A stretch of 64,000 nt of DNA, taken from positions 32,323,866 through 32,387,865 of the forward strand of contig NC_064846.1 of the NCBI RefSeq assembly GCF_024166365.1, in the 5' to 3' direction. Positions 24,721 to 36,060 of the stretch are shown here, piece by piece. The notes beneath the pieces are model-generated. The model did not search any database. It worked only from the letters and a program-made list of their open reading frames with translations, and had not been told where the DNA came from. The DNA is from Elephas maximus indicus. Lineage: Eukaryota > Chordata > Mammalia > Proboscidea > Elephantidae. The position numbers were made by a program, and so were the translations under genes. Position 1 is the first letter of the stretch, and each line of letters starts with the position of its first letter.

Positions 24721-25284
24721 TGTCTTAGGCTAGGTTCTCTAGAGAAGCAAAACCAGTAAAGCATATAGATAGATAGATAGAGATATCTATAAAGAGAGAT
24801 TTATATCAAGTAAATGGCTCACACAGTTGTAGAGGCTGGAACATCCCAAGTCCATGGATCAGGATAGAGGCTTCTCCTGATTCACATAGCTGCAGGGGCT
24901 GACAAACCCAAAATTGGCAGGTCAGAGAGCAGGGCTCTTGCTCACAGACTGTGAAGATCGACAAATCCAAAGATCAGCAGGCAAGAATGCAGGTAAGCTG
25001 CTAGCTCAAGTCCCAAGAACTAGAGGTCAGACAAACAGGAGCCAGCTGCAGGATCCAGAATGAGCAAAAGCCTCCAAGCCTTGCCAGAACGTCTGCTTAT
25101 ATTCGAGTACAGGCCACATATCCAAGGAAACTCCCTTTCAACTGATTGGCTACTCACAGCAGATCTTATCATGGGGGTGATCACATATCAGATCTCAACA
25201 GGGAAGTGATCACAACATTATACAAATGCCAAAACACTGAGAATCATGGCCCAGGCAAGTTGACACACAGTCTTAACCATCACA
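24721..25284 (-). mobile_element. LTR-like element, 564 bp
   Basis: The sense strand starts TGTGATGGTT and ends CTAAGACA (TG...CA). The flanking 5-mers are GTCTT (24716-24720) and GTCTC (25285-25289). It carries a GATA-type simple repeat near its 3' end. The 5-bp duplication fits class III/MaLR integration. A diverged partial relative lies at 30763-31137 in the opposite orientation. The formal family name is not recalled. Confidence 0.65.
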
Positions 25285-25610
25285 GTCTCTATTCTTTGTC
25301 ATGTGTGACCACTGAAGTCTGTGTTCTGTTAGCTTAGTGGTCAACTAATGTTTTGACTAGTTAAAAGCCTGAAACACAAATAGGGTTTTTTAAAAAAGAA
25401 TAATAAGAAACTCTTCTAGTCTTTGCAGATTCGCTCTGTGTTAGAATACTCCTTCAACATTTAGCCAGGGCATTTGCAATTCTGATATAGTCTTTACTTC
25501 CTGTTTCCATGAAGCTTGAAAGTCAGCCAGAGAAAAAACTTAACGTCTTTGGAGGCCTTTTCTGAGCATCCAAGCCCTGGACATTTGCGTGTTTCTTTTC
25601 GATTCCCTAG

Positions 25611-26236
25611 TGTTGTGGATTGAATTAAAAAAAAAAAAAAAACCAAAGCCATTGCCATTGAGTTGATTCCGACTCATAGCAACCCTATAGGGCAGAGTAG
25701 AGCTGCCCCATAGGGTTTCCAAGGAGTAGCTGGTGGATTTGAACTGTCAACCTTTTGGTTAGCAGCCGAGCTCTTAACCACTGCACCACCAGAGCTCCAC
25801 GGATTGAATTATGTCCCCCAAAATATATGCTGAAGTCCTACCCCTCGCACTTGTGAATTTAACCTTGTTTGAGAAAATAGAATTTTCCTTGTAGACGTTA
25901 ACAATTAAGTTAATGGAAGTCATACCAGAGTAGTGTGAGTCCTAATCTTAATCCCTTTTGAGTGGCATCTTATAAAAGAAGTACAGACATGATAACAGAG
26001 ACACACACAAGGAAGACAGCATGTGAAGATACATCTACAAGCTGAGGAATGCCAAGAAATGCCCAGGGCTCCAGAAGCTGAAAGAGACAAGAAAGTATCT
26101 TCCCCTAAAACCATGGGAGAGAGCATAGACGTGGTGACACTCTGAGTTCAGACTTCTGGACTCCAGAACTACGAGGAAAAAGTTCTGTTCTTTAAAGTTG
26201 CCCACCTTGTTGTAGAAGCCCTAGGAGACTAAAACA
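25611..26236 (+). mobile_element. MLT1-like MaLR LTR, split by AfroSINE
   Basis: Starts 'tgttgtggattgaatt', then 'atgtcccccaaaatatatgc', typical of the 5' end of MaLR LTRs. It continues with 'cttataaaagaagtacagac' (TATA-like) and ends near 'ttctggactccagaac' ... 'actaaaaca'. An AfroSINE splits it at its eleventh to seventeenth base. It has no internal sequence and no coding potential. Confidence 0.75.
25628..25800 (-). mobile_element. AfroSINE, short form, inside MLT1-like LTR
   Basis: Reading plus: A-run, 'ccattgagttgattccgact', body complement, then head complement ending 'accactgcaccaccagagct'. An 11-bp perfect target-site duplication, ggattgaatta, is present at 25617-25627 and 25801-25811. 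Confidence 0.94.
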
Positions 26237-26825
26237 CCTGATATATGTGGGGGCTCCTAAAAGCTCTCATTCCTCCCATGTGTCTCCTTTTCCAACCTCT
26301 TCCCAGGCTTTCCAGTCTGTCTATTGCTTGTCCTGGCTGTTACTCTCTTGCCCCAGGCTGCTAAAGCTTATACTTTTGCCTTTAAATGCTTTCTATAAAT
26401 GCCACTCAGCAAGCCACCCCAGCCCTGGGAATCCTGTGAGTAAGGTGAAACAAATACAAGCCGTTCAGCATCCTTCAGGTAGCCACCAGACAGGTCAAAA
26501 CACACAACCACAACTCTTGAGAATAAAGTCCATATCGGTCCCTCTGGCACCAGCAACCTGTATCAGGAGTGCAGTCTGCTGTCTTCACAGCCACCTCCAA
26601 TTTGGTGAGTTGGTGATGGTAGGCAGGCAATTTAAAATGCCACAACACCCTTACTGTAATGTAGCAGCTTCTTTCTTTGTTAAGTTTTCCTCTGGTTGTT
26701 GTAAGTTTGTTGGTTTACTATATTCCACAGTTCTAAAAAAGTTGACCCTGACAGTTTTTTGCCAGAGTTTTAGTCACCTTTGTGGAGGGACAGAGCCCTG
26801 AAATTTCCTACTCTGCCATTTTGGT

Positions 26826-29735
26826 ATAAAGAGAGCTATCATACCCCAAAGCCATAAATATTCCAAATAAGATTAATCTCATCTCCCCTTCACCTGTCAT
26901 TTACCCTTCCAGCTCAACCATCACCTCCTCCAGGAACCTTCCCTGATCACTCCACCGCAAGTACTGTAGTGTTTTTACTCTTCTTTGTCACCAACTAGAT
27001 TTAGTCCCTTGAGGGCAGCTATTCATGTCCTTTCATCTCTGGGTCCCCAGCACGTAACACCATTCTAGTTACATAATAGAGCTTATAAATGTCAAAGGGA
27101 GGGAACAAAGGAAGAATGAAAGACAGGGAAAAAGAAAAAGAGAGAACCAGAGCCTATTCCGTGATTTCTATACCCCTGGTTTAAATCAGACTGAAACCTA
27201 TAAGCATGTATCCTTGTTATGGTTTCAACGCAAAGAAAAGTGATTTTTAAAAGACACCCACATCCCTAAAGAAAAAAAAATTCACCATATCCGAACTCAA
27301 CGGTAATGGGTTGTTTTTTTTTTTATATCCAAACTGGCATATCTATCCTTTGAGAAAGTGCTTTCATACACTGTTAAACTTTATAACGACTTCAAACTAT
27401 TTCCAAATTAATGTAATAACATTTCATAAATGCTAAGAGGTTTTAAAATTATTATTACTAGGTTTAAAATACTTTTGACCTTCAAGACCTTTATGGAATC
27501 AATTTTCACTGCATTGAAACAGGAAGGTGATATACAATGGCATATAAAGTGAGACTTAAAAAGTAACCTGAGTTATCATTCTTGATGAAACAAAGATAAT
27601 ATCACAAATACTGTACCACCACCCTTTACTTTGCAGGTGTGCAAGTTTGCTAACTGTGAATGTATGTTTACAAGAGAATAGAACAATTCAATTGCATAAA
27701 TTAATCAATCTGAGAAACCACATTAAAAACATAGCTAATTTTTACATGATTTGCAGTAAGTTCATATACTTTCAATTTTAGTATAACCTCTGTCACAAAG
27801 CCTTCATAACAACTTTAAATGATAGTCATTGATGATAAAGGAAGGAAAATAACATTTTAAAGTTCATCATATTAGTATGTATCTATGTGTGTGCAGATTT
27901 AATCTCCTAGGAATCAAAGGTGGTAAATAGAATAGAAAAAAAGCATATACAGTAAATATAAGCTATATATGCTGAGTACTGGGAAACAGTTTTAGTACTG
28001 CTTTAGGAAAATTTATAATTTCTTTACATATGCTTTCTTTTCTTGTACTTTGCACCCACAGTGACCTCTGCAACATAGCTGCCCAGCAGATGCCAAAAGA
28101 AAAGTGAAGAACCAGCTAGGGAGTTAGTCTCAGAAACAGTAGAGTCACATTCCCTATTTTTTTTTTAACATATGAGCAAAATACATGGCCAGAAGACCAT
28201 ACTAGATAATCAACAATGTCATGCTGTAAGCAAATATAGCTTACAATCACTTTCACCTGACACATATTGACAATAAGCATAGTGAGTGTTGTGCATAAGG
28301 TAAAAATGTCGGTAAAGAGTAAGCAGATCTCATAGATTTGTTATATAAAGACAAACTGGATTTTTGGTATTTCTTTTCTCCTTGTTCTCAAGAATCTGTA
28401 AATAACATCAGTATTGGACATTTTCACTGAAGTCATTCAAAATTTTAAGCCTGACCACACCCCATACCACACACACAGACACGCACACACAGTCTCTTAG
28501 ATCTGCTCACACTCTAAACTGCCCTGGAGGAGTCAAGGAAGCAGGGACTCTGAGACATTAAGCTATAGCCAACTGACTGGCTGGCAGGTCTTGCTTGGAT
28601 TACCACACTTAGAGGGGAGGGCAGGGACATATGAGTCATCAGCCAAGTGTAATGATGTGAAATAAAGGAGAAAGGACTCTGGGTCTCCCAAGAATCTGAA
28701 TCTTAAGATAGGGGCAGAAGGTAGGAAGCTGAAGTAGAAAGGAGAGAACCAACTAGGTGGCATATCTGTAAGCGGCTAGTTATTCAGAAGCATAGACTGA
28801 CTGGAAGAGATAGAATGGAGGCAGCCTTTGAGAAAAATCACTGGACCAGAATTGGGAGAATTTGCCAGACCTCTTTGCCTTAGCAGTTCTAATAAAGAGC
28901 TTATCAATGGTGCCACTTCCAAAATATATTTGTAATGTTAGTATAAATACATTTATACTAGAGTGTAAAATGACTACTGCCCTGGTTTTAATCTGATGGC
29001 AAGAGGGAGGCTTTTGAGGGTACTAGATACACGGAGGTCAATAGGCTACACCCGACGATTGAATTAACAGGGAGAGGTGAAGTCAGCTTCTATTTTTCAC
29101 TGGTGAGGGTAATACCAACAAGTCCAAATCCCACCCCACCACTTAGCCTCTTTTTGAAATGCAGTTAAGCTGTCTCTGTGATTTTTCCATAACCCTCTTG
29201 AGCCTTGAGCAATAGACTGCAAATTAGAAAGCCATCGGCAGCAGGGACAGCTGGTAGGACTTTATCCAAATTTTCATAACCCGTGAAGGACAGGGCCATA
29301 AACCCATTAGTAGAAGAAATCAGACATCCAGACTTGACTCAAGGCTGAGAAGAGAGGGTGGTGACTTCTTCACCAACTCTGCCAGTGCCTGGGTTCCACA
29401 CTCCACTACTATCTTGCTCTTCACAAGGCAGTGGCTGGGATGACAGGAGACCACTCTCTGGAAATTCGGGATTAGAACTTGGAAGAATAGACTGCACAGT
29501 GCCTTTGTGCCAGGTAAGGGCCCTCATTACCCACCACCCTAATAAACACAAACTCACACACACGCTTCAGGGGAGACAGACCGTGTACTCCACAGAACAG
29601 CAAAATAAGGCAACATTTCAGCCCTTGCCCTCTCTGCCCAATGACACTCTCACCTGTACTCACCAGACTTCTGCTCTGAAGTGCCACATGCCATCCCTCT
29701 CTGGAATGCACAGCTGAATGAATGGTTTTGGCACA
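26826..29735. other. Gene-free AT-rich DNA with L2 remnant and CA tract
   Basis: No exon is recognised. An L2-like segment sits at 26905-27100 ('cacctcctccaggaacctt', 'ttgagggcagctattcatgt'). A short CA-rich tract lies at about 28462-28492. The remainder appears unique and AT-rich. Confidence 0.45.
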
Positions 29736-29744
29736 TTTTTGCTG

Positions 29745-29950
29745 GCAATAAAAATAACACCTAGAATCTGGTGAGTGTTTACTATGTGCTTACTATGCAA
29801 AGAACTGTGTATATCACCTCATTTAATTCTCAAAACAACTCCATGAATTATAGGTACAATTTTTATCCCCATTTTATAGACAAGGATCTGGGGCTCATAG
29901 AGGTTAAGTAATTTGCTGAAGACCACATAGCTAGGAAGTGGTGGATTGAA
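29745..29950 (+). repeat. MIR element
   Basis: Clear order of MIR blocks: 'agtgtttactatgtgcttac', 'cctcatttaattctcaaaac', 'tatccccattttatagacaa', 'gaggttaagtaatttgctga', then 'catagctaggaagtggtgga'. Confidence 0.85.
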
Positions 29951-30026
29951 CACTTTTGTAAACACTTTATTATACTTGCTTAAATCTTTTCTCTAAAAAA
30001 ATTTAATGTTACTGATACAGTTAAAG

Positions 30027-30191
30027 GAAACCCTGGTGGTGTAGTGGTTAACAGTTACAGCTACTAACCAAAAGGTCGGCAGTTCAAACCCACCAGGCTC
30101 TCCTTGGAAACTGTGGGGCAGTTCTACTCTGCCCTATAGGATCGCTATGAGTCGGAATCGACTCGATGGCAATGGGTTTGGTTTTTTGTTT
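30027..30191 (+). mobile_element. AfroSINE, short form
   Basis: 'gaaaccctggtggtgtagtg' ... 'aatcgactcgatggcaatgg' plus a T-rich end. A 13-bp duplication with one mismatch, gatacagttaaag / gatacaattaaag, is present at 30014-30026 and 30192-30204. Confidence 0.93.
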
Positions 30192-30199
30192 GATACAAT

Positions 30200-30762
30200 T
30201 AAAGCCCTCCCCAACCACACTTTCTCTCTCCCTCTCTGGTCCTTACTTACCTAAAAGTAATGCAAAGTTGGTGTCTCTTCCTGTGTATGATTTTATAGAT
30301 ATGTATTTATCCATAAATGATACATAGTGTTATCTCTACGGCAAATGGTATCAACTTTTTCAGACTTGCATTTTTCACTTTACTTGATGTTTTCTAGATC
30401 TTCCCATGTTGACACCTGTTTATCTAGTTTATTCATTTTTAACTGCTTTTAAGAATCCACTGTATGAATGTGCATTTAGGTTATTTCCAGTTTTTTTGAC
30501 CTTTACCAACAGTTGCAATTGACAACATTATACACGTCTCTTAGTGTACATCTGTAAATATACTTAGGAGTGGAATTTCTCAATATTTGCATCTTCGATT
30601 TTATTAAATGTTGCTAAATTTTTCTCCAAAATGGTTTTACAAGTTTATACCCCCACCAGCAATATATGAGAGTCCCTGTTTCCCAACGTCCACACCAACC
30701 CTTGATATTAGCAGACAATATATTTTTGCAACTTTGCTGGAAACAGGATGCCCCATCTTCCT
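30200..30762 (-). mobile_element. Ancient L1 3'-end fragment
   Basis: 'cttgatgttttctagatctt', 'aagaatccactgtatgaatg' and 'tacttaggagtggaatttct' are the reverse complement of the ORF2 C-terminus/3' UTR of an old L1. It is truncated by an LTR-like element at 30763. Confidence 0.6.
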
Positions 30763-31137
30763 TGTGACAGTTAATGTTATGTGTAAACTTGGCTAGGCTA
30801 TAATTATCAGTAGTTTGGCAGACACTGGACTGATTGCTCTTCCATAATGTAATATAATGCAATCACTTTCCATGACGTGATCTGATGATCTGATGTGATC
30901 AATTGATTTGAAAAATGAATTTCCTTGGGGGTATGGCCTGCTTCCGGTATATAAATGAATGTTCTGGCAAAGCTCACTCTCTCCACCCTGCAACCCTGCA
31001 CTCTTCTCACCTGACCTCGTCCTGGGACATAAGCCTGCAGAAGTCTCCAGCCTGCTGCCTGACCTTGGATTTGGGACTTGCCAGCCGCCACAACTGCATG
31101 AGGCATTTCCTTGAAGTGTGTATATATATATATATAC
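30763..31137 (+). mobile_element. LTR-like element, diverged and 3'-incomplete
   Basis: Starts TGTGACAGTTAATGTTATG and follows the order of the 564-bp element at 24721-25284 read on its sense strand: 'gatctgatgtgatcaattga', 'atttccttgggggtatggcc', 'ctgacct', then 'ggacttgccagccgccacaa'. It ends in a TA-repeat near 31117-31133 without the expected 3' terminus. Confidence 0.55.
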
Positions 31138-31140
31138 ACA

Positions 31141-31218
31141 CCCACCAGCCCAGTGCCCTCGAGTTGATTCTGACTCATAGCGACCCTATAGGACGGACTA
31201 GAACTGCCCCATTGAGTA
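31141..31218 (-). mobile_element. AfroSINE fragment
   Basis: Only the tail and body remain ('ctcgagttgattctgactca', 'ggactagaactgccccattg'). The tRNA-like head is missing. Confidence 0.8.
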
Positions 31219-31264
31219 CAGTTGACACCATGGGTACTTAAGAGAGACAGATCAAGCCTAAATA

Positions 31265-31775
31265 ACTCCTAAGACTAAATGTCCATCTGAATCACCTAAA
31301 GGGTTTATAGAATGCAGATTTCTAGGCCTTGTCCCAGATTGTCTTATTTATTTAGTGCTGCTATAATAGAAATACCACAAGTGGGTGGCTTTAACAAACA
31401 AATTTATTTTCTCACAGTTTAGGAGGCTAGAAGTTTGAATTCAGGGTGCTGGCTCTAGGGGAAGGCTCTTTCTCTGTGTGAGCTTTCTTTGAGCTTCTGC
31501 TCCTGGGTGATCTTCATGTGCCTTGCAATGTGTCTTCCCCACTCTGTGCTCTGCTCACTTGTTTCATCCCTTTTATATCTCGAAAGAGATTGACTCAAGA
31601 TACACCCTACACTAATCCTGCCACTAACATAACAAAGACAACCCATTCCTGAATGGGACTATAACCACAGTCATAGAGGTTAGGATTTACAACACATATT
31701 TTGGGGGGACATAATTCAATCCATAACACAGACCTACTGAATCAGATTCTCTAAGGATCACTAATCACTTCTGAG
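31265..31775. mobile_element. hAT-type MITE split by an MLT1-like LTR
   Basis: 'atctgaatcacctaaagggt' ... 'gcagatttctaggccttgtc' (before 31340) joins to 'agacctactgaatcagattc' (after 31728) to form a common mammalian hAT-derived MITE. A related copy lies at about 42855-42970. Confidence 0.6.
31340..31728 (-). mobile_element. MLT1-like MaLR LTR
   Basis: The sense strand starts TGTTATGGATTGAATTATG and ends at TAAGACA. On plus it reads 'tgtcttatttatttagtgct' and 'tttattttctcacagtttag'. The 5-bp flanks are cagat (31335-31339) and cagac (31729-31733), one mismatch, inside the MITE. Confidence 0.75.
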
Positions 31776-31799
31776 TTAAAAAAACAAAAAAAAGAGCAC

Positions 31800-31979
31800 A
31801 TACTGGGGAAGACAGGTACAACCAAGAAATGCCTAGCTTACCAACGAGGATCTTTCCCTAGAGACGACATCCTGAATTTGGACTTCTAGCCCTCCTGAAC
31901 TGTGAACAAATAAATTTCTGTTCTTTAAAGCCATCCACCTGTGGTATTTTTGTTATGGCAGCACGAGGAAACTAAGACA
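31800..31979 (+). mobile_element. MLT1-like LTR, 3' fragment
   Basis: 'ggacttctagccctcctgaa', 'ctgttctttaaagccatcca' then 'atggcagcacgaggaaacta' is the 3' third of a MaLR LTR with an AATAAA-type signal (acaaataaatttc). The 5' part is absent. Confidence 0.7.
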
Positions 31980-32544
31980 CCTGGCAAGGAACCTCAATTT
32001 GCAATTGACAGATCTCAGTGGACATAGCCAATGGTTAACTCTACTTTTTTTTTTTTTTTGGTCACATTTCCTGTGGTACATCTCCACCCAAGTGATTATG
32101 GAGTTCCTTTTCGGTACATAAACTCTTTCTAAACCAACAGCAAAGTACTGACAGCTTAACTGTAAACCTTGTTGGGGATGAAGCTGCAATACCTGGTACT
32201 TTTTCCATTCAAATATACATCAATGAATGACTGATGATACTGTTGTTCAAGAAAACTAAGATTTGTTTTGGAAGCTGGAAGCTGACTGTTCCAGTGAACG
32301 CTAGAGCAAAAGCTGGGGGACATATTCTCTCAGCCTCTGAAGTTATCCTCAGGTCATAAAATATTTCTGTGAACACATGTAGAGAATTAATGGTATATCA
32401 AACGTGAAAAGGAGAGGTCAGTTGGTTTTTTCTTTTATTAAAAAAAAAGTAATAGTAAAAGCCAATATGTCTGCTGTCATGCCTACAGTAAATAGCTTTG
32501 AAACCCCAAATTTCTTCAGGCCTCTCCAGCCTGTGGATACTATA

Positions 32545-32754
32545 CTTACTTTTTTGTTGTTGTTGAGTTGATTTCGACTCATGGCAACCCTTCCAGTGCA
32601 GAGTAAAACTACACTGTATAGGGTTTTCAAGGCTGTGAACTTTCAGAAGCAGATCACCAGGCCTGTCTTCTGATGCACCTCGGCATGAGTTTGAACTGCC
32701 AAACTTTCAGCTAGTAGTCAAGCACTTAACTGTTTTCGCCACCCAGAGACTCCT
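32545..32754 (-). mobile_element. AfroSINE, long form with GTT tail
   Basis: Starts on plus with ttgttgttgttgagttgatt and carries the middle module ('ctgtgaactttcagaagcag') missing from the short form. The flanking 11-mers are tggatactata (32534-32544) and tggatactcta (32755-32765), one mismatch. Confidence 0.92.
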
Positions 32755-33284
32755 TGGATACTCTAGACATCCTTCAATGAAATCACCAAATTTTACTGGT
32801 TCTTGACTCAATACACACAAAACCCCAGCCTCCTCAATCAAGGGCCCCCCAGAGCGTTTCTAGGTATTGGGGAGTGTATACTAACTGTGATCATAAATCT
32901 AATCAGCCCTCCAGTTAACAACCCCTCCCCCTCCCCCTCCCCCACTCTCTTCACTGGCAGCACTGCATCGGCCCGGCACCACTGTCTCCCACTAGGCATC
33001 TCCTGCTATCCCCCATCAGGCACCTCGATGTCTCACCGAAGCTGGAGTCTAGAAGTGTCAGGTATGCATGATGCTCTGCTGAAAGGTAGAGAAGGCTGCT
33101 TGTGCCCTAGTATCTTTTTAGTGAAAGGAGAGAGAGTGGATGGTATAAATGAACCAAATCCCCATCTTTCCTGTTGGTAGCAAGCAGATATCACTTTTCA
33201 TCATAGGCTTCTCAATCTGACATGTAAATGGACAGGGAGAGAAATTTGAGCCATTCCTTATGCCCAGATCCTTTTTTCCTTTAA

Positions 33285-33943
33285 CAGGAGTTCCTAACCT
33301 TTTTCGTGTCATTCACCGCATTGGTGAGCTCTATGGACACTTTCTCAGGAAAAAAAAAATGTTTTTATGCGTAAGATAAAATATATAGCATTACAAAAGA
33401 AAGCAATTACATTGAAATTCTGTTACCAAGATTATTTTGGTATAAATTTTGTGTAGTTATGTACTGAGTAGCGCAAACAATTAAGAGCTTGACTACAAGC
33501 TGAGAGGTTGGAGGCCCAAAAACCCACCCAGGGGTGCCTTGGAAGAAAGGTCACAGCCTTGAAAACTCTATGGAGCAGTTCTACTCTGCACACGTGGGGT
33601 TGCCATGAATCAGAAGTGACTCGATGGCAACTAACAATAGCAACAATATGCTCTTTATTAGCATATTATTAAATGATCTAGCAGTAGATATGACACTACT
33701 ATAATTCAAAGTAGTGAATGGTTAAATCTTATTTTATGACATGCAACAGTTGAAATGTGATAGGAAAATATCTGTAATTTCTATCCATGACTTTGTCACA
33801 GGTAATATTAACATGTATCATTGTGGCTTGTTGACTATATTCATAATTGAGGGAAATGGTGAACTTCAAAAATGTAATTGTTTTCCCATCCAAGTCCACG
33901 GCCGCCTGAATTCTATTCGTGAACCCCGGGTTAAGAACCACTG
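33285..33943. mobile_element. hAT-type DNA transposon, split by a SINE
   Basis: Terminal inverted repeats 'caggagttcctaacc' (from 33285) and 'gggttaagaaccactg' (to 33943). The interior matches a common non-autonomous mammalian hAT ('gatttcta...'-type AT-rich core, 'aatatctgtaatttctatcc'). A long-form SINE at about 33469-33656 interrupts it. No transposase is present. Confidence 0.72.
33469..33656 (+). mobile_element. AfroSINE, long form, ACA-type tail
   Basis: 'gcgcaaacaattaagagctt' head, 'ggagcagttctactctgcac', tail 'gactcgatggcaactaacaa'. It was inserted in the hAT element. Confidence 0.87.
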
Positions 33944-34189
33944 CCTTAGAAGTTCTCTTTAGGGAGTCCTTACAGTTTCTGGTGCTAAAAGATGTATAGC
34001 TGTCCATCCCTGCAATTCATCACATAATCCCTGATATGTCCAAATCCCAGCCAGGACTCAAGCTGGGAACCCTACTATATTTAGAAGAAATGTTTAAAAA
34101 AAAACTGTCTATTACTAAGCCATTTCTAGATCATCAAGAGCTCTCCTTGACTGGTTCAGTTTCGACCTGGCATTGCTTCCTAGTGTCTA

Positions 34190-34600
34190 TGACCCCCACT
34201 AATCCACCCACCGCACTGCAACAAGAGTGATCTTTGAAAATGCAAATATGATCATGTCATTTCCCTGCCCAAAACACTCTGTTCTTCTGGCCCTCTGTCA
34301 CTTTCAGAAAAAAAAAAGGCATTTCATAGGAAAGGTCCTGAATGTTTCACCACCTACCTCCCTGCCCAACTATAGTTTACACTACAGTGACTACAAGTCA
34401 CTAGACCACATACAATTACACATATATACCGCATACCTTTGTACATGCTGTTCCCTCTTCCTGGAATGTCCTCCTGCCCCATCCTCCATCTGGAAAATTC
34501 CTTCTTGTTCTTTAAGATCCAGCTCAAGCACTAACTCCTGGGAAGAATTTTTTACTTTCTCCTGTGTGCTACTGCTCACTGAACCTTGACTATACATATA
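34190..34600 (+). repeat. L2 LINE fragment
   Basis: Typical L2 3'-region order: 'caacaagagtgatctttgaa', 'atgatcatgtcatttccctg', 'tttgtacatgctgttccctc', 'cctggaatgtcctcctgccc', 'gatccagctcaagcactaac'. Confidence 0.8.
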
Positions 34601-35385
34601 GTGTGGCACTTATATAAACTAGTTTATTGGATGAGCTAGACACAGTAGGGTGTAAGCAGAAAGCAATATAATTCTTTCACACCACTGCTTCACACCACAA
34701 GCTCTGTGGAATCATTTTATTCCCACCCCTGCATGAAATTTCAGACAGATGTCATACCTTTTTCAGTCACTCTCAGATATTAAAAAGTAGCTTTGTTTTT
34801 TAGGCATTAAAAATTCCAGCCCAGTGTACTGTATCAAAGCTTCTATCTTTCACTCAATTCCATGCTTCTTCCCTCTCCCAATTTATTCCCAACCGAGCCT
34901 GAAAACTTACTTGTAGCGAAGGAAGGGAAAGGGGCATGGTCACCTTCCCTACTGGTCCATTTACTCTTCTGTTCCTCCTGCCCCCTTCACTGTGAGCCTC
35001 AGATCCCTCCAGGATTGGAGCAGCTAGAAGGACTAGAAGTAAGGGTCCGAAAAACCTCCCCTTGACTAGTTCAATTTTCACCTGGAATTAGAGAGTGTGG
35101 CAAATGTCCAAAGCTGACACTTTCTCCAGAAGGTTACTTTGCAGCCCCCTTGTCACTGGAGATCTCTCACCTACAGATCCGTTGACCTGGACAACACCTC
35201 CTCTGGCTGGTCTGTCTTTCAACTCTCTCCTCTGCCCCTGGCTTCCATCAGTTTATTCCTCTGTTAGGGTCACTTCACACCTCCAAGTGAGTGGTCCTCT
35301 TAAGGGAGATCCCCTTTAAGATGACCCACATCTAACTCCCTACCATGGGGACTACTGTCCCTGGGAAACAGCTTTGCCCAAGCAA
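34601..35385. other. Gene-free unique DNA
   Basis: I see no gene, RNA or clear repeat in this stretch. Confidence 0.4.
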
Positions 35386-35397
35386 TGATGGAAGTAC

Positions 35398-35582
35398 CCA
35401 TTGCTTTGGAGTCCATTCCGATTCACAGTGACCCTGCAGGGCAGAGTAGAACTGCCCCTATAGGGTTTCCAAAGCTGTCATCGTTATGGAAGCAGATTGC
35501 CACATCTTTCTCCTGGAGAGGCTGGTGGGTTTGAACAGCTAACCTTTTAGCTAAACTTAACCACTGTGCTACCGGGGCTCCT
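35398..35582 (-). mobile_element. AfroSINE, long form
   Basis: Contains 'gggcagagtagaactgcccc', the middle module 'gttatggaagcagattgcca' and the head complement 'aaccactgtgctaccggggc'. A 12-bp duplication with one mismatch is present: tgatggaagtac (35386-35397) and tggtggaagtac (35583-35594). Confidence 0.92.
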
Positions 35583-35594
35583 TGGTGGAAGTAC

Positions 35595-36060
35595 AGCTCC
35601 CTCCAAATGTAGCCCTGCCTCTCTTTCCCATTGTCGCAGACTAGTTTAGCAGTAGCCTCTCTCATTTTTAGACTTTGTCTTCAGATGTGAGTCAGTTGCC
35701 AGTCCCCAAAAACGTCAATCCCCAGAAAACACACATAGAGCTTTTAGAGTAATTCTCTTGTAGCTGCACTTCACTTAAATGAGAGGAGGTACCTCCTTCC
35801 CTCCACCATGAGGATAGCAGGGGCAAGTGCACAGCATTCCCACATACCTCTCCAAAACCATTCTCCCTACCACTTTCCCTTCAATCAATCCCTTAGCTTC
35901 TCTTTATATACCCTCAAGGTAGGTTATCAGGCTAAGGAGCTACAGACCATGTTTTAGGTCTGCATCTTCTACTATGCTGTGAGTTCCTAGACACCAGGAA
36001 GTGTCATTTATGTTTATACCCCAGCATCTGGTACATAGTACTGAAAACTATTTGTTGATT
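35595..36060. other. Unique DNA ending in an L2/MIR-like trace
   Basis: No gene. 'tttataccccagcatctggtacatagta' near 36016-36040 resembles the 3' end of an L2, at low certainty. Confidence 0.35.

Larger units (their letters stand above)
23331..26825 (-). mobile_element. Ancient L1M, ORF1/5' UTR region, interrupted
   Basis: Minus-strand L1. The ORF1 region lies near 23700-24130 ('agcatttcttttacggcacg', 'aaaatatcttaatttctcct'). Coiled-coil-encoding DNA continues to about 24620, and 5'-UTR-like sequence runs up to 'ctactctgccattttggtat' at about 26805-26825. A 564-bp LTR-like element (24721-25284) and an MLT1-like LTR (25611-26236) are inserted. It is strongly diverged, with no long open frame. 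Confidence 0.68.
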
